Notes: generated by a model from the sequence alone, not told the origin. Shown: positions 7,563 to 17,153, counted from the first letter of the stretch. The stretch: 64,000 bases of DNA from Cedecea neteri (GCF_000758305.1 NZ_CP009458.1:1922001-1986000), one strand, 5' to 3'. A program made the numbers and translations.

Positions 7563-8959
7563 GAATTACCTTCACGGCGTGGCGCGCGTTTGCGCGGGCG
7601 ACGCGTGCGGCGGCGTGCGGCAGGCTCATCGCCAAGGTCGTTCAGCATATCTTTTTGCATTGGCGGCGCAGCTACCTGGAACTCGCCCCACCATTTGGTC
7701 AGACGCAGCAGTTCCTGGTTGTTTTCGACTTCCGCGCGGAGCGCCAGCAGGTCGTAAGACGCCCGGAACTTAGGATGCTCCATCAGCTTCCAGGCGCGTT
7801 TACCCTGGCGGCGCGAGAGGCGAAGCTGCAGGCCCCAAATGTCGCGCACCAGCGTAGTAATGCGTTTCGGAATCGCCAGCGCGCGGCAGGCTTCATCCAG
7901 CACTTCATTCATCGCCAATGCAAAGGCGTCGTAGTAAGCGAGGCCACTTTCCTGGGCGATTTTTTGCGCCATTTCCAACTGTGGATACCAGAACATTGCC
8001 GCAAACAGGAACGCCGGGTTCACGCGCATATCGTTGTGAATGCGGGTATCGGTGTTCTTCAGCACCAGCGCAATAATGCGCTCCATTGGGCTGTCGCCCT
8101 GCTCGGTGAAGTAGCGGGTGATGATAGGGAACAGCGGCTGGAAGAGCTGATATTCACGCAGCAGCTGGTAGGTTTCAAATCCGTACCCTGCCTGCAGAAG
8201 CTTGAGCGACTCTTCGAATAGACGTGCCGGGGGCACATCGTTAAGCAGCGTGGCGAGGCGAGGAATCGGTTCGCCAGTTTCCGGGCTGATGGTCATATCC
8301 AGCTTGGCGGCAAAGCGCACGGCGCGCAGCATTCGCACCGGATCTTCGCGGTAGCGCGTTTCCGGGTCGCCAATCAGGCGAATAATGCCTTTGTTCAGAT
8401 CGTTCAGGCCGCCGACGTAATCCCGCACGGAGAAATCGGCCACGCTGTAATAAAGACTGTTGATAGTGAAGTCACGACGCTGGGCATCTTCTTCGATAGA
8501 ACCAAAGATGTTATCACGCAGCAGCATGCCGTTCTGGCCACGCTGCGAGGTCTGACGGTCGGCAGACTGCTGCTCTTCATGATGGCCGCGGAAGGTGGCC
8601 ACTTCGATGATTTCAGGCCCGAACATGACGTGAGCCAGGCGGAAACGGCGGCCAACCAGGCGGCAGTTACGGAACAGTTTGCGAACTTGTTCCGGCGTCG
8701 CGCTGGTGGTGACGTCGAAATCTTTCGGTTTTTTGCCCAGCAGTAGGTCGCGGACGCCGCCGCCGACGAGGTAGGCCTCGTAGCCTGCTTTGTTTAAACG
8801 GTAGAGCACCTTGAGGGCATTTTCACTGATATCTTTGCGGGAAATAGCGTGCTGGTCACGCGGGATAACAGTAATGTGCGGGAGAGTTTCGGTCTCCTCG
8901 ACCACGACGTCATCGCGGTTAAGCACCTTGCGGCAAAAATTAGCGACTCGGGTAAAAAT
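7559..8959 (-). CDS. pcnB: Poly(A) polymerase I, predicted AUU start
   Basis: Adds poly(A) tails to RNA 3' ends, marking them for decay; also affects ColE1-type plasmid copy number through RNA I. The nucleotidyltransferase core has GGGVRD and the catalytic pair DFD at 80-82 (numbered from the AUU start), then RNA-binding domains and an Arg-rich C-terminus (ARRRTRRPRKRAPRR). An in-frame ATG lies seven codons upstream (8980), but the AUU at 8957-8959 is preferred: GAGG lies six bases before it and the protein is then 466 residues, like E. coli PcnB (465), whose inefficient AUU start is experimentally established. Confidence 0.93.
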   Translation of the reverse strand: MFTRVANFCRKVLNRDDVVVEETETLPHITVIPRDQHAISRKDISENALKVLYRLNKAGYEAYLVGGGVRDLLLGKKPKDFDVTTSATPEQVRKLFRNCRLVGRRFRLAHVMFGPEIIEVATFRGHHEEQQSADRQTSQRGQNGMLLRDNIFGSIEEDAQRRDFTINSLYYSVADFSVRDYVGGLNDLNKGIIRLIGDPETRYREDPVRMLRAVRFAAKLDMTISPETGEPIPRLATLLNDVPPARLFEESLKLLQAGYGFETYQLLREYQLFQPLFPIITRYFTEQGDSPMERIIALVLKNTDTRIHNDMRVNPAFLFAAMFWYPQLEMAQKIAQESGLAYYDAFALAMNEVLDEACRALAIPKRITTLVRDIWGLQLRLSRRQGKRAWKLMEHPKFRASYDLLALRAEVENNQELLRLTKWWGEFQVAAPPMQKDMLNDLGDEPAARRRTRRPRKRAPRREGNS

Positions 8960-9015
8960 AGTCCACCTCGGCAGTGTCAATCATAGGGACAAAAAAAACA
9001 GCGGCTAATCATAGC

Positions 9016-9900
9016 TCAGTGTGGGGCATTTGAGAATGATGTATTCACCGGCACACTATTAAGCGACCAGTTCATGACGGCTTGCTCAAGCAACCTTTCT
9101 AGCGTCAGATCCTGCCAGCCGTCCGCTACTTGTTGATTTAAAAAGCGCAATGCGTCCACCAGCATTGGGCGAGGATCGCCCTGCGGCAGCGCGGGCGCGT
9201 GATTCTGCTTCGAAAGCTTAGAACCCTGCTCGTTGAGCGCCAGCGGCAGATGAATATAGCCGGGGGTGGGCCAGCCAAACTGCTGGTATAGCGAAATTTG
9301 CCGTACCGTCGGCTCAATCAAATCTGCCCCTCGCACGATCTCCGTCACGCCCTGGAAATGGTCATCCACGACGACAGCAAGATTATAGGCGAACAGACCG
9401 TCACGACGGTGAATGATGAAATCTTCCCGCGCCAAAGCTTCATCAGCATGCAATTGCCCGCGCAGGCCGTCCTGGAAGCTCAGCACCGGGTTGTTCTGCA
9501 CCAGACGCATTGCGGCGTTTTGCGGCCCGTTGCCAAGGGTTCTGCAATGCCCATCGTAGAAACCGCCGATCTGCTGAATACGGCTGCGGGTGCAGGTGCA
9601 GTAATAGCTCAGTCCCTGCTGCTGCAGCCAGGCCAGCGCGGCACGATAGGCTTCATGGCGGTGAGATTGCCATAGCACGTCGCCATCCCAGTGCAGGCCG
9701 TAATGCTCAAGCTGCTTGAGGATAGTGTCGGCGGCGCCGGGGACTTCGCGAGGAGGATCGATATCTTCGATGCGTACCAGCCAGCGGCCCTGTTGAGCGC
9801 GAGCCTGAAGGTAGCTGCCGAGAGCGGCAATCAGTGAGCCAAAATGCAGTTCCCCGGAAGGTGAGGGGGCAAAACGGCCAATGTAGAGTTGAGCTGACAT
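9016..9900 (-). CDS. gluQ: Glutamyl-Q tRNA(Asp) synthetase
   Basis: A truncated glutamyl-tRNA synthetase paralogue that attaches glutamate to the queuosine base of tRNA(Asp). The predicted 294-residue protein has the HIGH-like FAPSPSGELHFGSL at the start, a zinc site from Cys101, Cys103, Tyr115 and Cys119, and the KMSKS-like KLSKQNH. The anticodon-binding domain of true GluRS is absent, as expected. The ATG at 9898-9900 places the start at MSAQLYIGRF; longer readings run into the dksA-gluQ hairpin. It follows dksA on the same strand. Confidence 0.94.
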   Translation of the reverse strand: MSAQLYIGRFAPSPSGELHFGSLIAALGSYLQARAQQGRWLVRIEDIDPPREVPGAADTILKQLEHYGLHWDGDVLWQSHRHEAYRAALAWLQQQGLSYYCTCTRSRIQQIGGFYDGHCRTLGNGPQNAAMRLVQNNPVLSFQDGLRGQLHADEALAREDFIIHRRDGLFAYNLAVVVDDHFQGVTEIVRGADLIEPTVRQISLYQQFGWPTPGYIHLPLALNEQGSKLSKQNHAPALPQGDPRPMLVDALRFLNQQVADGWQDLTLERLLEQAVMNWSLNSVPVNTSFSNAPH

Positions 9901-9923
9901 TTTTTGGGGTGCAATAAAGTAAT

Positions 9924-9946
9924 ATGGCGGGAGAGTCTCCCGCCAT
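9924..9946 (-). terminator. Perfect hairpin between dksA and gluQ
   Basis: ATGGCGGGAGA and its exact reverse complement flank a single central base. It is followed (minus strand) by an A/T stretch without a clean U-run, so it would be a leaky terminator. A terminator limiting read-through from dksA into gluQ has been reported in Shigella. Confidence 0.65.
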
Positions 9947-9971
9947 AGAGGTTTGGCATTTCCGAGGGCCG

Positions 9972-10427
9972 TTAGCCGGCCATCTGTTTTTCGCGGATTT
10001 CTGCCAACGTTTTGCAGTCGATACACAAATCAGCGGTCGGACGTGCTTCAAGGCGACGAATGCCGATTTCTACACCGCAGGATTCGCAGTAGCCGAAATC
10101 TTCGTCTTCCACTTTCTTGAGCGTTTTTTCGATCTTTTTGATCAGTTTGCGTTCACGATCGCGGTTACGCAGTTCGAGGCTGAACTCTTCTTCCTGGGCA
10201 GCACGGTCTACCGGATCCGGGAAGTTAGCAGCTTCATCCTGCATGTGCGAAACGGTGCGATCTACCTCGTCCCTGAGCTGATTACGCCATGCTTCAAGAA
10301 TAAGCTTGAAGTGCGACAGCTGGGCTTCGTTCATGTACTCTTCGCCCGTTTTCTCCTGGTATGGCTCCACCCCAGCGATGGCGAGAATACTCAGGGACGA
10401 CGTTTTACGCTTTTGCCCTTCTTGCAT
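9972..10427 (-). CDS. dksA: RNA polymerase-binding transcription factor DksA
   Basis: Acts with ppGpp in the secondary channel of RNA polymerase to run the stringent response. The 151 residues match E. coli DksA at almost every position. The coiled-coil tip has Asp71 and Asp74 (FPDPVDRA), and the C-terminal zinc finger has the CESCG and CIDC pairs (about 114/117 and 135/138). Start chosen at MQEGQ (10427), with AAGGAG upstream; a six-codon longer reading is unlikely. The 192-bp gap to sfsA holds A/T-rich promoter-like sequence (TTGTCA and TATAAT, but with a short 14-base spacer, so I do not call it). Confidence 0.97.
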   Translation of the reverse strand: MQEGQKRKTSSLSILAIAGVEPYQEKTGEEYMNEAQLSHFKLILEAWRNQLRDEVDRTVSHMQDEAANFPDPVDRAAQEEEFSLELRNRDRERKLIKKIEKTLKKVEDEDFGYCESCGVEIGIRRLEARPTADLCIDCKTLAEIREKQMAG

Positions 10428-10619
10428 GTTGCTTCTCCTTAACACGCACTTATCGGTCCCCTGTCGGGGTAAAATCAGGCCGCTATAAATAGCAGATGCT
10501 TTTCAGGTTGGCAATTATATAAAACTCCTCTCTTGACAACCGTGTGAAGAAAAGCTTATTTGCGAAACGACCCGACTATAAAAAAGACAATACGTTATCT
10601 GCCCTTAACCAGATGCTGA

Positions 10620-11324
10620 TTATAAATAGACAGGCAACGGCGTAGTTAGAGTCATCCTCTCGGCAGAAAGTTCTGCTTTCCAGGCGATAATTTCAACCCC
10701 ACACTGCTGTGCCTCGGTTAACAGCCGCGCATACTTCTCATCAATGTGGCGGGCTGGCGAGACGCTATTTATAGCAGAATGTAAAACCGCAAACAGTAGC
10801 ACCGCGCGCTCTCCTTGCTGAACCACATTCATCAACTCTCTCAAATGCTTTTGGCCCCGCAGGCTAACGGCATCGGGAAAATAGCCTTTATCCTGCTCGA
10901 GCAACGTGACTGATTTCACTTCAATATAGCAGTTAACCTTGTTACTCGCTTGTAACATAAAGTCAATTCTGCTGCGTTCTTCACCGTATTTTACTTCGGC
11001 CTGAAGGCTGTCATAGCCTGACAGTTCTGCCGGCGGCGAAGCTGTCAGCATCTCTCTGACCAGAGTGTTCGCGCGTAACGTATTAACGCAAATTATCTCA
11101 CCCTTTTGTGTTTGAGTAAGCTCCCAGGTATGGGGGTATTTGCGCGTTGGGTTGGCCGATGTGGAATACCAGACCGTGTCGCCCGGCGTGGCGCAGCCGG
11201 TCATTGCTCCGGTATTGGGGCAATGCAGCGTCATGGTTTCGCCCTCGGCGGTCACAACGTCCGCCAGAAAGCGTTTATAGCGTTTAATCAGCGTGGCGGA
11301 CTGCAGCGCGGGTGAAAACTCCAT
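10620..11324 (-). CDS. sfsA: DNA-binding sugar fermentation stimulation protein SfsA
   Basis: A 234-residue protein of the SfsA family. E. coli SfsA binds DNA and, in excess, raised maltose gene expression; its normal role is unclear, and the fold has a nuclease-like core. Visible motifs are the N-terminal KRYKRFLADV, the PNTGAMTGC segment and IEVKSVTLLE with the acidic/lysine pattern of PD-(D/E)XK-like proteins. It starts directly after the thpR stop codon (TAG then ATG), so the two are co-translated. Confidence 0.93.
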   Translation of the reverse strand: MEFSPALQSATLIKRYKRFLADVVTAEGETMTLHCPNTGAMTGCATPGDTVWYSTSANPTRKYPHTWELTQTQKGEIICVNTLRANTLVREMLTASPPAELSGYDSLQAEVKYGEERSRIDFMLQASNKVNCYIEVKSVTLLEQDKGYFPDAVSLRGQKHLRELMNVVQQGERAVLLFAVLHSAINSVSPARHIDEKYARLLTEAQQCGVEIIAWKAELSAERMTLTTPLPVYL

Positions 11325-11864
11325 CTACTCTTCCTTATTAGTCAGTGGCCAGTGTTCCAGTGCCTGATAGCGAGTTCTGCCCTGTTCAAAAACGGACTCG
11401 TACAGCGAAAATTCATTCACCTGAAATTGCCAGCTAAAGCCCGGCGCGGGGATTGCCACGGAACGTATGGCATTGCGATAAAGCGTCACGTGGGGGTGAA
11501 ACGGCTGCGGAGACTGATAGCAGCCGCTGCGTGCGGCCTGGGAACGTAGCATATTGGCCAGTTGCAGCAAGCCGCGCGGAGCATGGCGTGGTCCCAACCA
11601 GACGACGCTTGAACGCAGCCATTGTCCGGCATCGTCCAGGCGCAGCGTGAAGCCGGGCTGGCTAATTCTTCCGGCAAGGCGGCACAAGGCCTGGCGTTTT
11701 TCGTCGGAGACCTCCCCTAAAAAAGCCAGCGTGAGGTGCAGATTGGCCGCGGCTACCGGTCTGCCAGTATCCGCCGGGAACTGGGCGGCTCGCCAGTGAA
11801 TGATTTGCTGCTGAACCTCGGACGGTAACGTCAGGGCAAAAAACAGGCGTCGATTTTCGGCCAT
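11325..11864 (-). CDS. thpR: RNA 2',3'-cyclic phosphodiesterase (2H family)
   Basis: 2H phosphoesterase formerly called LigT; hydrolyses 2',3'-cyclic phosphates and can join tRNA half-molecules through a 2'-5' bond in vitro. Both HxTx motifs are present: His43 in HLTLAF and His125 in HVTLYR. Length is 179 residues, within family range. It lies directly upstream of sfsA with no gap and is divergent from hrpB across 73 bp. Confidence 0.94.
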   Translation of the reverse strand: MAENRRLFFALTLPSEVQQQIIHWRAAQFPADTGRPVAAANLHLTLAFLGEVSDEKRQALCRLAGRISQPGFTLRLDDAGQWLRSSVVWLGPRHAPRGLLQLANMLRSQAARSGCYQSPQPFHPHVTLYRNAIRSVAIPAPGFSWQFQVNEFSLYESVFEQGRTRYQALEHWPLTNKEE

Positions 11865-11937
11865 GGTTGTCTCTCGGTTATGGTTTGGCGGGATGCTACA
11901 ATGCGCGACTGCCGATGTTAACCCTTAGGAGCCGTTT

Positions 11938-14373
11938 GTGTCCTCATTACCGGTTGCGGCCGTACTGTCGGAAGTGCTGAAAGCGCTTGAGTACGCCCCG
12001 CAAGTTTTGCTCAACGCCCCTACCGGCGCAGGTAAATCTACCTGGTTGCCGCTGCAAATCCTCCAGCAGAGTAAGCTGGAAGGTCGCATTTTGCTGCTTG
12101 AACCTCGTCGCCTTGCCGCCCGCAATGTTGCTCAGCGGCTGGCCGAGTTATTGGGTGAGAAACCGGGAGAAACTGTCGGCTACCGGATACGGGCTGACAG
12201 CTGCGTGGGGCCAAACACCCGGCTTGAGGTGGTGACCGAAGGGATTTTAACGCGGTTGATCCAACAGGATCCCGAGCTTAACGGTATTGGGCTTGTGATC
12301 CTCGATGAATTTCATGAGCGCAGTCTTCAGGCCGATCTCGCCCTGGCGCTGCTGCTGGACGTGCAGGCCGGGCTTCGCGATGACCTTAAAATCCTGATTA
12401 TGTCGGCGACGCTGGACAATCAGCGCCTGCAGCAATGCCTGCCGGATGCGCCGGTGATTACCTCTGAAGGTCGTGCTTTCCCGGTTGAGCGCCGCTATAT
12501 GGCTCTGCCAGCGCATCAGCGCTTTGATGAAGCCGTTGGCGCCGCCGTGGCCGGCTTGCTGCGTGAGGAGTCAGGATCGCTGCTGTTGTTTTTACCCGGC
12601 GTGGGTGAAATTCAGCGCGTGCAGGAACAACTCAAAGAGCGGGTGGCGAGCGATGTTCAGCTATGCCCGCTGTACGGCGCTTTACCCCTGAGCGAGCAGC
12701 GTAAAGCGATTCTGCCCGCCGCAGCGGGAACCCGGAAGGTGGTGCTGGCGACTAATATTGCCGAGACCAGTTTGACCATTGAAGGTATCCGCCTGGTGGT
12801 GGATGCAGCGCAGGAGCGCGTCGCTCGCTTTGATGCTCGTACCGGGCTGACCCGGCTGGTCACTCAGCGTGTGAGTCAGGCGTCAATGACCCAGCGTGCC
12901 GGGCGCGCCGGGCGTCTGGAACCGGGGATTTGCCTGCATCTGATCGCTGCCGATCAGGCCGAACGTGCGGCGGCCCAGAGCGAACCGGAAATCTTACAAA
13001 GCGATTTATCAGGCCTGCTGCTGGAGCTATTGCAATGGGGCTGCCAGGACGCGCGCCAGCTAACCTGGCTTGATGTGCCGCCGGAGGCAAACCTTGCTGC
13101 AGCCCAACGTCTGCTACGTCAGCTAGGGGCCGTTGACGAGCAGCAACGCCTGACGGCAGAAGGGCAAAGAATGGCGCAGATGGGTAACGACCCGCGTCTT
13201 GCCTCGATGCTGGTGAAGGCCAAAACGCCGGATGAACAGGCCACAGCCGCGTGGCTTGCGGCAATCCTGGAAGAGCCGCCGCGTACTCAGGGGGGCGGTG
13301 ATTTACGAACGTTTTTCGACAGCAGGAATGGTAATTGGCGGCAACGCGCCGCGCAGTTGCTGAAAAGAATAAATGCCCGAAGCGGGGAGCCGGATATCTC
13401 TCTAGCTATGCCGCTGCTGGCAAGCGGGTTTGCCGATCGTATCGCCCGGCGGCGCGGGGCAGAAGGCCGTTATCAGTTAGCCAACGGCATGGGCGCGATG
13501 CTGGAGCAGGATGACGCGATGACGCGGCATGAATGGCTGATAGCGCCGCTTTTGCTGCAGGGTAGCCAGTCGCCGGATGCCCGCATTCTGCTGGCGCTGC
13601 CGCTGGATGTTGAAGAGCTTGTCGCGCGTATTCCGCAGCTGCTGACGGAAAGTGATTCGGTGGAGTGGGATGAAGAGCGGGGGGCGTTAAAAGCCTGGCG
13701 GCGTCGTCAAATCGGCAAATTAGTGGTGAAAACTCAGCTGTTAGCGAAGCCTTCTGAAGAGGAAATGCAGCAGGCGATTTTAAACGGCATTCGCGAACGC
13801 GGGCTTGGGCTGCTGGAGTGGTCCGTTCCGGCTCAGCAGCTGCGGTTGCGCCTGAGCTGCGCGGCCCGCTGGCTGCCGGAGCAGAAATGGCCTGCGGTGG
13901 ATGATGATTCCCTGCTGGCGAAGCTCGAAGACTGGCTGTTGCCGGAAATGCGAGGCGTGCATTCGCTGCGTGCGTTGAAAAATATCGATCTTAGCCGGGC
14001 GCTGGGCAACTTGCTTGACTGGCCAATGCGTCAACGGCTGGATAGTGCCCTGCCAACTCATTACACTGTGCCGACCGGAAGCCAGATTGCGATTCGCTAT
14101 GACAGCGAAAATCCGCCTGTACTGGCTGTGCGTATCCAGGAAATGTTTGGTGAAGCACAGACGCCTTGCATCGCCGAGGGGCGCGTTCCGCTGGTGCTTG
14201 AGCTATTATCTCCGGCGCAGCGGCCGTTGCAGATCACCCGTGACTTAACGGCGTTCTGGAACGGGGCCTGGCGCGAAGTGCAGAAAGAGATGAAGGGACG
14301 TTATCCGAAGCACGTCTGGCCGGACGATCCGGCGAATACTGCCCCGACGCGCCGGACGAAAAAGTATTCCTGA
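11938..14373 (+). CDS. hrpB: ATP-dependent helicase HrpB
   Basis: DEAH-box-like RNA helicase family protein of 811 residues; cellular role not well defined. Motifs in order are Walker A APTGAGKST (27-35), EPRRLAAR (motif Ia), DEFH at 123-126 (motif II, in place of DEAH), SATLDN (motif III), TNIAETSLTI (motif V) and QRAGRAGR (motif VI), then the HrpB-type C-terminal domain. The start is GTG at 11938, with TTAGGAG about six bases upstream; the length agrees with E. coli HrpB (809). A palindromic repeat follows and may terminate it. Confidence 0.95.
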   Translation: MSSLPVAAVLSEVLKALEYAPQVLLNAPTGAGKSTWLPLQILQQSKLEGRILLLEPRRLAARNVAQRLAELLGEKPGETVGYRIRADSCVGPNTRLEVVTEGILTRLIQQDPELNGIGLVILDEFHERSLQADLALALLLDVQAGLRDDLKILIMSATLDNQRLQQCLPDAPVITSEGRAFPVERRYMALPAHQRFDEAVGAAVAGLLREESGSLLLFLPGVGEIQRVQEQLKERVASDVQLCPLYGALPLSEQRKAILPAAAGTRKVVLATNIAETSLTIEGIRLVVDAAQERVARFDARTGLTRLVTQRVSQASMTQRAGRAGRLEPGICLHLIAADQAERAAAQSEPEILQSDLSGLLLELLQWGCQDARQLTWLDVPPEANLAAAQRLLRQLGAVDEQQRLTAEGQRMAQMGNDPRLASMLVKAKTPDEQATAAWLAAILEEPPRTQGGGDLRTFFDSRNGNWRQRAAQLLKRINARSGEPDISLAMPLLASGFADRIARRRGAEGRYQLANGMGAMLEQDDAMTRHEWLIAPLLLQGSQSPDARILLALPLDVEELVARIPQLLTESDSVEWDEERGALKAWRRRQIGKLVVKTQLLAKPSEEEMQQAILNGIRERGLGLLEWSVPAQQLRLRLSCAARWLPEQKWPAVDDDSLLAKLEDWLLPEMRGVHSLRALKNIDLSRALGNLLDWPMRQRLDSALPTHYTVPTGSQIAIRYDSENPPVLAVRIQEMFGEAQTPCIAEGRVPLVLELLSPAQRPLQITRDLTAFWNGAWREVQKEMKGRYPKHVWPDDPANTAPTRRTKKYS

Positions 14374-14388
14374 GAGCACTGGCTGGTG

Positions 14389-14422
14389 CCCTCACCCCGA
14401 CCCTCTCCCATAGGGAGAGGGA
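14389..14422. repeat. GC-rich palindromic repeat between hrpB and mrcB
   Basis: CCCTCACCCCGACCCTCTCCC followed by a short loop and GGGAGAGGG. It is the same family as 4873-4896 and the ends of 23262-23469. It starts 16 bases past the hrpB stop. Confidence 0.75.
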
Positions 14423-14546
14423 GGAAGCACGAGAAGACTTTCTGAGTAAGGGTGTCTGGTTGTTTTTTTGAGAGATTTCTTCTTTCGCATTGCGCGGAAG
14501 AACGGAGAATCGGGCCTTTGCGCCTGAACTTTTGTGGAGAAGATGC

Positions 14547-17105
14547 ATGGCGGGGAATGACCGCGAGCCGATTGGACGTAAAGGAAAACCAACGCGTCCG
14601 GCGAAAGAGAAGGTGAGCCGTCGTCGACTCAAGGAAGAGGAGTATGACGACGAGTACGAAGACGATGATTACGAGGACGAAGAACCTATGCCGCCACGTA
14701 AAGGAAAAGGTAAGGGGAAAGGCTCGGGCCGCCCGTCGAAAAAACGCCGTTTCTTCTGGCTGTTAGTGAAGCTGGCGATCATCTTCTTTGTGGTGCTGGT
14801 TATTTACGGCGTGTACCTCGATCAGCAGATCCGCAGCCGCATTGACGGCAAAGTCTGGCAGCTTCCGGCGGCGGTCTATGGCCGCATGGTGAACCTTGAG
14901 CCGGATATGCCTTACAGCAAAGCGGAGATGGTGAAGCTGCTGGAAGCGACGCAGTATCGCCAGGTATCGAGCATGACGCGTCCGGGCGAGTTCACCGTGC
15001 AGGGGAACAACATCGAGCTGATTCGCCGTCCGTTTGACTTCCCGGACGGCAAAGAAGGGCAGATTCGTGCGCGCCTGGTATTCGACGGTGGCCATCTGGA
15101 ATCCATCCAGAACATGGATAATAACCGCAGCTTCGGTATTTTCCGCCTCGACCCGCGCCTGATTACCATGCTTTCTTCGCCAAACGGCGAGCAGCGTCTG
15201 TTCGTGCCGCGTTCCGGTTTCCCGGATCTGCTGGTGGACACGCTGATTGCGACCGAAGACCGCCATTTCTACGAGCATGACGGGATCAGCATTTACTCCA
15301 TTGGCCGCGCCGTTGTCGCTAACCTGACGGCTGGCCGTGCGGTGCAGGGCGGCAGTACGCTGACTCAGCAGCTGGTGAAAAACCTCTTCCTGAGCAACCA
15401 GCGTACGCTGTGGCGTAAAGCCAACGAAGCCTACATGGCGCTGATCATGGACGCCCGCTACGACAAAGATCGTATCCTTGAGCTGTATCTGAACGAGGTG
15501 TACCTCGGCCAGAGCGGCGACGATCAGATTCGTGGCTTCCCGCTGGCCAGCCTTTATTACTTCGGCCGCCCGGTGGAAGAGCTGAGCCTCGACCAGCAGG
15601 CATTGCTGGTGGGGATGGTAAAAGGCGCTTCGCTGTATAACCCATGGCGTAATCCGAAGCTGGCGCTTGAACGTCGTAACCTGGTCCTGCGTCTGCTGCA
15701 GGAACAGAAAGTTATCGATCAGGAGCTGTACGACATGCTGAGCGCGCGTCCTCTGGGCGTGCAGCCTCGCGGCGGCGTGATTTCTCCGCAGCCTGCCTTT
15801 ATGCAGATGGTGCGTCAGGAGCTACAGGACAAGCTGGGCGACAAGGTGAAAGACCTGTCCGGCGTGAAGATCTTTACCACCTTTGATTCCGTGTCTCAGG
15901 ATGCGGCAGAAAAAGCGGTGACCGAAGGCGTGCCGGTGCTGCGTGCTTCCCGTAAGCTGAACGATCTGGAAGCGGCGATGGTCATTGTTGACCGCTTTAC
16001 CGGTGAAGTTCGTGCGGTTGTCGGCGGCGCGGAACCTCAGTTTGCGGGCTTTAACCGTGCGCTGCAGGCTCGTCGCTCCATTGGCTCGCTGGCAAAACCG
16101 GCCACTTATCTGACGGCGCTGAGCCAGCCGGACAAGTTCCGCCTGAACACCTGGCTTGCCGATGCCCCGATTGGCATCAAACTGTCGAATGGCCAGGTCT
16201 GGTCGCCGCAGAACGATAACCACCAGTACAGCGGGCAAGTGATGCTGGTGGATGCGCTGACGCGCTCGATGAACGTGCCAACCGTAAACCTGGGGATGAC
16301 GCTGGGCTTGCCGGCCATTACCGATACCTGGACCAAGCTTGGGGTACCAAAAGACCAGCTTAATCCGGTGCCGGCGATGATTCTGGGGGCACTGAACCTG
16401 ACGCCTATTCAGGTTGCGCAGGCCTTCCAGACGATTGCCAGCGGCGGGAACCGCGCCACGCTTTCCGCGCTGCGCTCGGTGATTGCTGAAGACGGCACCG
16501 TGCTGTACCAGAGCTTCCCACAGGCGGAACAGGCGGTGCCTGCACAGGCCGCCTATCTGACGCTGTTTGGTATGCAACAGGTGGTGGCTCGCGGCACAGG
16601 CCGTGCGCTGGGCGGGAAATACCCGAACCTGCATCTGGCCGGGAAAACCGGGACCACCAACAACAATGTGGATACCTGGTTTGCCGGCGTTGATGGCCGT
16701 GAAGTGACCATTACCTGGGTAGGGCGCGATAACAACCAGCCAACCAAGCTGTACGGTGCAAGCGGCGCAATGTCGCTGTACCAGCGTTATTTGTCAAACC
16801 AGTCTCCGATCCCGCTGGATCTGACCCAGCCGGAAGATATCGTGGATATGGGCGTCAACAGTGCGGGTTACTTCATGTGTAGCGGCGGTGGTGACCGTGT
16901 GCTGCCAGTCTGGACGACGAATCCGAGCGCGCTTTGCCAGCAAAGCCAGCAGGAAGAGCAGTCGGCTAACCCGTTCAGCCAGACGCCAGCAGGCCAGCAG
17001 CCGCAGCAACAACCGCAGCAGCAGCCTCAGCAGCAACAGCCCGCTCAGGAACAGAAGAGCGACGGCGTTGCCGGCTGGATTAAGGACATGTTCGGCAGCA
17101 ATTAA
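14547..17105 (+). CDS. mrcB: Penicillin-binding protein 1B (bifunctional peptidoglycan synthase)
   Basis: Polymerises and cross-links peptidoglycan. The 852-residue protein has a cytoplasmic tail rich in Asp/Glu then Lys/Arg, one membrane anchor at about 69-90, a UB2H domain and a glycosyltransferase domain with catalytic Glu237 in ATEDRHFYEHDG. The transpeptidase has SIGSLAKP (active Ser near 514), SMN and KTGTTNNN. The C-terminus is a Gln/Pro-rich tail ending in the conserved GWIKDMFGSN. The ATG at 14547 follows GTGGAGA and gives the MAGNDREP start; Met48 could be a second start, as in E. coli, where a shorter gamma form exists. Confidence 0.96.
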   Translation: MAGNDREPIGRKGKPTRPAKEKVSRRRLKEEEYDDEYEDDDYEDEEPMPPRKGKGKGKGSGRPSKKRRFFWLLVKLAIIFFVVLVIYGVYLDQQIRSRIDGKVWQLPAAVYGRMVNLEPDMPYSKAEMVKLLEATQYRQVSSMTRPGEFTVQGNNIELIRRPFDFPDGKEGQIRARLVFDGGHLESIQNMDNNRSFGIFRLDPRLITMLSSPNGEQRLFVPRSGFPDLLVDTLIATEDRHFYEHDGISIYSIGRAVVANLTAGRAVQGGSTLTQQLVKNLFLSNQRTLWRKANEAYMALIMDARYDKDRILELYLNEVYLGQSGDDQIRGFPLASLYYFGRPVEELSLDQQALLVGMVKGASLYNPWRNPKLALERRNLVLRLLQEQKVIDQELYDMLSARPLGVQPRGGVISPQPAFMQMVRQELQDKLGDKVKDLSGVKIFTTFDSVSQDAAEKAVTEGVPVLRASRKLNDLEAAMVIVDRFTGEVRAVVGGAEPQFAGFNRALQARRSIGSLAKPATYLTALSQPDKFRLNTWLADAPIGIKLSNGQVWSPQNDNHQYSGQVMLVDALTRSMNVPTVNLGMTLGLPAITDTWTKLGVPKDQLNPVPAMILGALNLTPIQVAQAFQTIASGGNRATLSALRSVIAEDGTVLYQSFPQAEQAVPAQAAYLTLFGMQQVVARGTGRALGGKYPNLHLAGKTGTTNNNVDTWFAGVDGREVTITWVGRDNNQPTKLYGASGAMSLYQRYLSNQSPIPLDLTQPEDIVDMGVNSAGYFMCSGGGDRVLPVWTTNPSALCQQSQQEEQSANPFSQTPAGQQPQQQPQQQPQQQQPAQEQKSDGVAGWIKDMFGSN

Positions 17106-17122
17106 GCCTCGCTTCACTTACA

Positions 17123-17153
17123 AACCTCTCCCTAACCGGGGGAGGTTTTTTTT
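17123..17153 (+). terminator. Intrinsic terminator after mrcB
   Basis: AACCTCTCCC and GGGGGAGGTT pair around a short loop, with one mismatch, followed by eight T. Confidence 0.85.

Noticed and set aside
10501..10560. dksA promoter from TTGTCA and TATAAT on the minus strand
   Set aside because: The two boxes are separated by only 14 bases, too short for a normal sigma-70 promoter; left uncalled.
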